DNA of 64,000 bases, from positions 124,001 through 188,000 of the forward strand of contig NZ_JAUOPE010000008.1 of NCBI RefSeq assembly GCF_030546755.1, in the 5' to 3' direction. Positions 56,991 to 64,000 of this stretch are shown here, piece by piece. A model generated the notes under the pieces. The model saw only the letters and a list, made by a program, of their open reading frames with translations. It was not told the DNA's origin and made no database searches. The number at the start of each line of letters is the position of its first letter. The first letter of the stretch is position 1. Both the position numbers and the translations under genes were made by a program. This DNA comes from Colwellia sp. 1_MG-2023. Its GTDB lineage: Bacteria > Pseudomonadota > Gammaproteobacteria > Enterobacterales > Alteromonadaceae.

Positions 56991-57890
56991 ATGTTTAGTG
57001 AAACAGAGAGTGAAAACAAGAACAACACCTTAAACGCTCAATCTTTAGATCCCGCCAGCTTATTAAAAGATGAAATAGACCAAGTCAGCCGTTTTTATAA
57101 CCTAATAATCGACTTTTTTTCCAATTATAGTTTTCAATTAATTGGCGCCCTTATCATCTTTATTTTGGGTTACATAGTCGCGGGGAAAATAGCTAATTTT
57201 GTATTGAGTTTGTGTCAACGTCACAAGCTTGATACGACATTAAGCCAGTTTTTATCAAACACCACCAAAATGCTTATCGTGATTATGATCAGCATAATGT
57301 CGTTAAATAAATTAGGCATAAGTGTTACACCATTTATTGCGGCAATTGGTGCTGTTTCTTTAGGCGCTGGTTTAGCGTTACAAGGGTTATTAGCGAACTA
57401 TGCCGCCGGCTTTAACATTATATTAATTCGACCATTTGTAGTGGGCGATACCATTACTGTGCAAGGTAGAACAGGGATCGTGACAGAAGTGTTATTGGCG
57501 TACACTATTTTATATGATGAAGATAATGTAAAAATCACCATTCCAAACAAACATATTGTAGGTGAAATACTGTCTAACTCGAATGGCGACTCATTATTAG
57601 AATTAACGATTGGAATTGCTTATAAAGAAGATCCTATTAAAACCATTGCCTTACTAGAAGGTGTTATTAAAGATCTCAATATTGCCAGTAGCTCAAGAGA
57701 GCCACAAATTGGTATTGGCGAATTTGCTGATAGTTCAATCAATATAGATTTACGTATTTGGACACCCACTGAAAACCTTTACGCCTCGAAATACAGCGCA
57801 AATAAAGCCATTTATTCAGCTTTACAAGCCGCGAATATTGAAATTCCATTCCCACAACGAGATGTGCATTTAATTGCGAATGAAACATAA
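56991..57890 (+). CDS. Small-conductance mechanosensitive channel (MscS family)
   Basis: Inner-membrane channel, 299 residues from ATG 56991; the upstream in-frame TTG at 56931 is less likely. Helices near 48-70, 88-108 and 115-140; the pore helix has the classical pattern GAVSLGAGLALQGLLANYAAG, and the beta-domain VGDTITVQGRTGIVTEV and PQRDVHLI follow. This is the most MscS-like of the three MscS genes in the window. It releases solutes on hypo-osmotic shock. Confidence 0.92.
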   Translation: MFSETESENKNNTLNAQSLDPASLLKDEIDQVSRFYNLIIDFFSNYSFQLIGALIIFILGYIVAGKIANFVLSLCQRHKLDTTLSQFLSNTTKMLIVIMISIMSLNKLGISVTPFIAAIGAVSLGAGLALQGLLANYAAGFNIILIRPFVVGDTITVQGRTGIVTEVLLAYTILYDEDNVKITIPNKHIVGEILSNSNGDSLLELTIGIAYKEDPIKTIALLEGVIKDLNIASSSREPQIGIGEFADSSINIDLRIWTPTENLYASKYSANKAIYSALQAANIEIPFPQRDVHLIANET

Positions 57891-57955
57891 AAAAGCATTT
57901 AATGAATCAATAATGAGCGGATTATTCTCAATCCTTTTATTTAATTGATTTAAAA

Positions 57956-57987
57956 ACAAAAAACCACTCAAAAGAGTGGTTTTTTTA
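57956..57987. terminator. Bidirectional terminator between mscS and eno
   Basis: Stem AAACCACTC (57961-57969) / GAGTGGTTT (57974-57982), loop AAAA, extended by A and T runs on each side. It serves mscS (+) and possibly eno (-). Confidence 0.9.
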
Positions 57988-58021
57988 ATTTTACTGCATC
58001 ATATGTAACGAGATACATTGA

Positions 58022-58092
58022 AGATAATTCATTTTAGCGCAAAGCGCTCACACGGAGCTGACGATAGTCAGTGAGTATGAGCAATGCAACTA
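58022..58092 (-). repeat. Structured dispersed repeat, copy A
   Basis: Plus-strand outer stem GCTCACAC (58046-58053) / GTATGAGC (58075-58082), one mismatch; inner stem CTGAC (58058-58062) / GTCAG (58067-58071), loop GATA. On the minus strand it starts TAGTTGCATTG and has CTCC at the 3' foot of the inner stem, as in copy B (6249-6335). A further small hairpin AGCGC/GCGCT overlaps the end. It lies just downstream of eno. Confidence 0.6.
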
Positions 58093-58119
58093 TAAGATGA
58101 ATTAGCAATAATTTATCCG

Positions 58120-59500
<1,381 letters not shown>

Positions 59501-59514
59501 AGTTATTTTTTATT

Positions 59515-61206
<1,692 letters not shown>

Positions 61207-61410
61207 TTAGCGTCGTTTTAGATAAACACACCACCCTAACAGGACGGGAAAGCATTATACTTAATATAGGGCAAAACGACAATATGATCTGACGATCAAT
61301 CTGCACAATTATTTTACAGATAGCGCACATGATATTAATTAGGCGAGATCATTGAAAAAGCCATTAAAGTCATTACTATATATTTATCACCTCCTATCAA
61401 AACGCATTTT

Positions 61411-62004
61411 ATGACAACGCCATTGCAAAAAGTTATTGCCGCCATTGACGCAATTAACCAAGAAGACCCCAATGTTACAGTAGTTAATAATCAACCACAG
61501 CCAAAAGAATTAGTGTATGGACATTATATGACGGGCTGTTTAAATCAATATTGGCCAGATTCAAATGAACATCTGCAAATAGCGGTGCGAGCGCAACACA
61601 TTAAACGTTGGCACCTGCAACGTGCTGAGTTTCCAATGGGAAAACAAGGTTATTTAACCTGGCGAAAAGAATTAGGTAAGTTTCATGCAGAAACAACCAA
61701 ACAATTAATGCTAGAAAATGGTTATGATGAAAATTCGGCAGAAAAAACAGCAAGCATTATCCGTAAAGAAAAATTAAAATCAAACACCGACAGCCAAACA
61801 TTAGAAGATGTTGCTTGTTTGGTTTTTTTACAGTACTACTTTGATGAATTTGCAGCCAAATATATTGAAGAGGATAATGAAGAAAAAATTATTCGCATTG
61901 TGCAATTAACTTGGAAAAAAATGTCAGAAAGAGGTCATGAAATCGCATTATCATTAACCTTGCCTGACCATTTAGCCGCTTTAGTGAGTAAAGCCTTAAG
62001 TTAA
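61411..62004 (+). CDS. DUF4202-family protein
   Basis: 197 residues, cytosolic, no signal. The family pattern is recognisable: NQPQPKELVYGHYMTGCLNQY, AVRAQHIKRWHLQRAEFP and LTWRKELGKFHAETT, with several His residues (IKRWH, KFHAE) that suggest a metal-binding or HD-like helical domain. Biochemical function is unknown. It is divergent from pyrG and stands alone. The start has only a weak Shine-Dalgarno. Confidence 0.85.
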   Translation: MTTPLQKVIAAIDAINQEDPNVTVVNNQPQPKELVYGHYMTGCLNQYWPDSNEHLQIAVRAQHIKRWHLQRAEFPMGKQGYLTWRKELGKFHAETTKQLMLENGYDENSAEKTASIIRKEKLKSNTDSQTLEDVACLVFLQYYFDEFAAKYIEEDNEEKIIRIVQLTWKKMSERGHEIALSLTLPDHLAALVSKALS

Positions 62005-62058
62005 CCATGACATTAACATAAATCATATCGAATAAAACAACACGTTCGTTTGGCTCTT

Positions 62059-62418
62059 TTAAGTATCCTCTTTTGAAAGAGGCAAACGAGCAACAAAAAC
62101 AAAAGGACAAGCCACGAGTAAAATCACAAGGATTCTCAGGTAATTATTGTCTAACAACCAACAAGAATAACTCACACCTAAAACCATAGTTATCAACGAA
62201 ATAATTTTTGCCCGTTTGGGAATCGAGCGAGACGTTTGCCAATGATAAATCATCGGCCCAAAAGTTTTATTGTCGAGTAATTTTTGATGCAAGCGCGGGG
62301 ATGATTTAGCAAAACATCCTGCCGCGACTAATAAAAATGGTGTTGTAGGTAAAATAGGTAAAAAAACGCCTAACCCAGCTAAGCCAACAAAAAATATGCC
62401 GACAACTTTTAAAAACAT
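62059..62418 (-). CDS. ybaN: YbaN-family inner-membrane protein (DUF454)
   Basis: 119 residues with three to four predicted helices. Signature GLAGLGVFLPILPTTPFLLVAAGCFAKSSPR (in parts, residues 13-43), then WQTSRSIPKRAKI. Function unknown. In E. coli it precedes apt/priC; here it stands alone, convergent with the DUF4202 gene. Confidence 0.88.
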   Translation of the reverse strand: MFLKVVGIFFVGLAGLGVFLPILPTTPFLLVAAGCFAKSSPRLHQKLLDNKTFGPMIYHWQTSRSIPKRAKIISLITMVLGVSYSCWLLDNNYLRILVILLVACPFVFVARLPLSKEDT

Positions 62419-62557
62419 ATCAACCTAACTAAATCAATCAAACACCCTTGGTATCATATCTTTTGACAGTCTTGAGTACAAACTAGATAAAGCTACACTC
62501 ATTACATCGTTATATTAATCGGTTAACTAATTTGCCGAATAATTGTTATGTACGTTA
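62419..62557. other. Intergenic region before MITE copy 3
   Basis: About 140 bp of AT-rich DNA between ybaN and the MITE; together with the MITE it makes a 400-bp gap without a gene. It should include the ybaN promoter. I see nothing else. Confidence 0.5.
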
Positions 62558-62818
62558 GGATGTGTTGAATTTTCGAGGTTAAATTTTGTTCAAAATAAAA
62601 GTCATTTATTCCAGGCGTGAGTTAAATAGCATGGTTGTTCCTGGCAAATAGCGAACAACGAATAAAAAATGGCTTTTAATTGAACCCTTCGGGCAAGGTT
62701 TGTTTGTCATTTCTACTGCATTATTGCTCATTGAGGTGGCATAACCACATATCCTTGGCAATGCTTTGTATAAATACCAAACAAACGGTTGCAAAAATTA
62801 TCGTGAAAGATCCCCGCC
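62558..62818. mobile_element. MITE-like element, copy 3 (261 bp)
   Basis: Left end GGATGTGTTGAATTTTCG after TA, continuing GAGGTTAAATTTTGTT as in copies 1 and 2. The right end AAAATTATCGTGAAAGATC then CCCGCC before TA is diverged from copy 1. It has no transposase. The right-hand TA, with the last base, forms the stop codon of the phosphatase gene (minus strand). Confidence 0.75.
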
Positions 62819-64000
62819 TAATGCAAAGGCAGCTTCTCACCGGTTAACGAGCCGCGCCATTTTTTATCGCCCTCCACAAACAGTAATTCACCGTATCTTC
62901 CTTTTTTAATACTGGAATCAATTGCGATAACTTTTCCTTGATGTCTCGTTTCTACTTGTTTTTGCGAAGTATGCCCCACCACTAAATAATCAATATCAAA
63001 ATGTGCAAGTAACAAATCAATTTCTTGTGCACTAGCGCCATTATCTTTAAAGTAGCCGCGGTACCAAATTGGTCCATTTGATTTATGTAAATACTCTCCC
63101 CAACCTTCACGTGGACTCGCTAATTCGTCCATAACAAGGTTAGCCTTAAAAACTTGGTTAATTGCTGATAGCGAACGTTTTTCTTTAGCAAGTGATGGAT
63201 GAAAACCGCCATGAGCAAAGAGCATATTATTAATTTTTACTAAAACAGGTTTCGTTCGTAACCAATCCCCTAGCACAGTACCTTTGCCATAGAGTTTTTC
63301 AAATGGCTGGTTAAGTTTTTTAGCAACTTCAACATATTTTGGGTGTAAATAACGCAAATCACCATTAAGCACCATGACCTCATGGTTACCTAATAACAAA
63401 TGCAATTTACCACCGGCAAGCTCTGCTTCTTTTTCTAAGCGATATAAAAACCATAATATTTCCGTTACTTTATCACCACGGTCAAAAACATCGCCGGTAA
63501 TAACAAAGTGACCTTTGCCAAACGCCCAATGATTATTTTCATCAATCACTCGATTGTTTTTTAATAAGGTATTCATGACGCCATACTGACCATGAAAGTC
63601 ACTAGTAGCCACCACGTTGAAGTCACCCTGAAAAGTTAATACTGACTGCTCAGTAAAGTTAATTCTGTCAACAACCACATCAGTAGTACAACGGTTAAAC
63701 GATTGCTTATGGTTGTCATTTTCGACAAACTCATTGTTTACCGTTAGTTTTTCAACGTTACCATTACATAACCAAAATGCTTGAAGATTATCTGGAGTAT
63801 TAAAAATATAAGGTCCATCATTAAATTGCTTTTCAACTTTCGGCTGAACATCCACTATTTTAGGCGACGTAACGTTTGCTGAAGATACTTTATCAGTATT
63901 TGCTTCTACTTTTTTTGGTGTGGCGACGGGGTTATCCGCACTACAACTAATCAGTAAACTCACCGATAACGCCGTTTGAAGCAGCGTTAAAAAATATTTT
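62818..64000 (-). CDS. Shewanella-like metallophosphatase lipoprotein, 5' end outside window
   Basis: Calcineurin-like phosphoesterase of the Shewanella-like (SLP) phosphatase group. Metal-site motifs are intact: SDFHGQYG, GDVFDRGD, LLGNHEVM, and later HGGFHPS and GHTSQ. The frame is still open at the window edge; the last codons read KYFLTLLQTALSVSLLISC, a lipoprotein signal with the lipid Cys, so only a few residues (perhaps a Met-Lys) are missing and the GTG at 63963 is internal. The stop codon is TAG 62818-62820, made by the MITE end. Likely a periplasm-facing lipoprotein; substrate unknown. Confidence 0.88.
   Translation of the reverse strand, partial: KYFLTLLQTALSVSLLISCSADNPVATPKKVEANTDKVSSANVTSPKIVDVQPKVEKQFNDGPYIFNTPDNLQAFWLCNGNVEKLTVNNEFVENDNHKQSFNRCTTDVVVDRINFTEQSVLTFQGDFNVVATSDFHGQYGVMNTLLKNNRVIDENNHWAFGKGHFVITGDVFDRGDKVTEILWFLYRLEKEAELAGGKLHLLLGNHEVMVLNGDLRYLHPKYVEVAKKLNQPFEKLYGKGTVLGDWLRTKPVLVKINNMLFAHGGFHPSLAKEKRSLSAINQVFKANLVMDELASPREGWGEYLHKSNGPIWYRGYFKDNGASAQEIDLLLAHFDIDYLVVGHTSQKQVETRHQGKVIAIDSSIKKGRYGELLFVEGDKKWRGSLTGEKLPLH

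Noticed and set aside
62606..62794. 62-residue open frame inside MITE copy 3
   Set aside because: It lies in MITE DNA, has no ribosome-binding site and no recognisable protein features.
63961..63963. GTG as start of the phosphatase gene
   Set aside because: Upstream codons read as a lipoprotein signal peptide running to the window edge.

Overview
The window is one stretch of chromosome from an AT-rich marine gammaproteobacterium. Gene content and order fit Alteromonadales, most likely the Colwellia/Thalassotalea group: holD-rimI, ytjB/serB divergent pair, radA beside a large PilZ gene, a recA gene with an SOS-regulated promoter, metA-metH under an AGACGTCT met box, the ftsB-ispD-ispF-truD-surE-pcm-yqaA-nlpD-rpoS block facing mutS, and pyrG-eno. 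The taxonomic placement is inference from synteny and protein look, not from a search.

Layout. 1-10 kb: end of aceK, tRNA-Trp, holD-rimI, a BlaI/M56-peptidase pair with two operators, prfC, argS, an HDOD regulator and yjjV. 10-25 kb: ytjB/serB, a two-PilZ-domain protein, radA (with a MITE in the shared promoter region), an M13 lipoprotein peptidase, metA-metH and recA. 25-32 kb: an orphan MlaC, two MscS channels, a tight rimK / M14-like / RimB-like / mscS operon with a divergent LysR gene, and two small unknown genes. 32.7-39 kb: a sugar-acid cluster (secreted protein, SSS symporter, Gfo/Idh/MocA oxidoreductase, ManD-family dehydratase) facing a LacI regulator across a compact nested-palindrome operator. 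39-43 kb: MATE exporter and mutS. 49.6-56 kb: the rpoS-to-ftsB block. 56-64 kb: an unknown gene, a third MscS, eno, pyrG, DUF4202, YbaN and the start-truncated end of a Shewanella-like phosphatase gene.

The accessory highlight is a 6,135-bp transposon at 43378-49512. It has 29-bp terminal inverted repeats with one mismatch and a 5-bp target duplication, GCAAG. Removing the element and one GCAAG copy rebuilds a perfect bidirectional terminator hairpin between mutS and rpoS whose loop is exactly GCAAG. The element carries a DDE-type transposase with a zinc-ribbon N-terminus that is interrupted by one in-frame UGA where the last zinc-binding Cys is expected. Its cargo is a small ribbon-helix-helix protein translationally linked to a 1,277-residue membrane P-loop NTPase that resembles the YobI/KAP NTPases. 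This two-gene cargo is the best candidate in the window for an undescribed (possibly anti-phage) system.

Non-coding repeats are also notable: three copies of a MITE-like family (one sits in the stop codon of the phosphatase gene without changing the protein), and two highly diverged copies of a structured repeat whose stems differ in sequence but keep the same fold. No rRNA genes, CRISPR arrays or prophages were seen.
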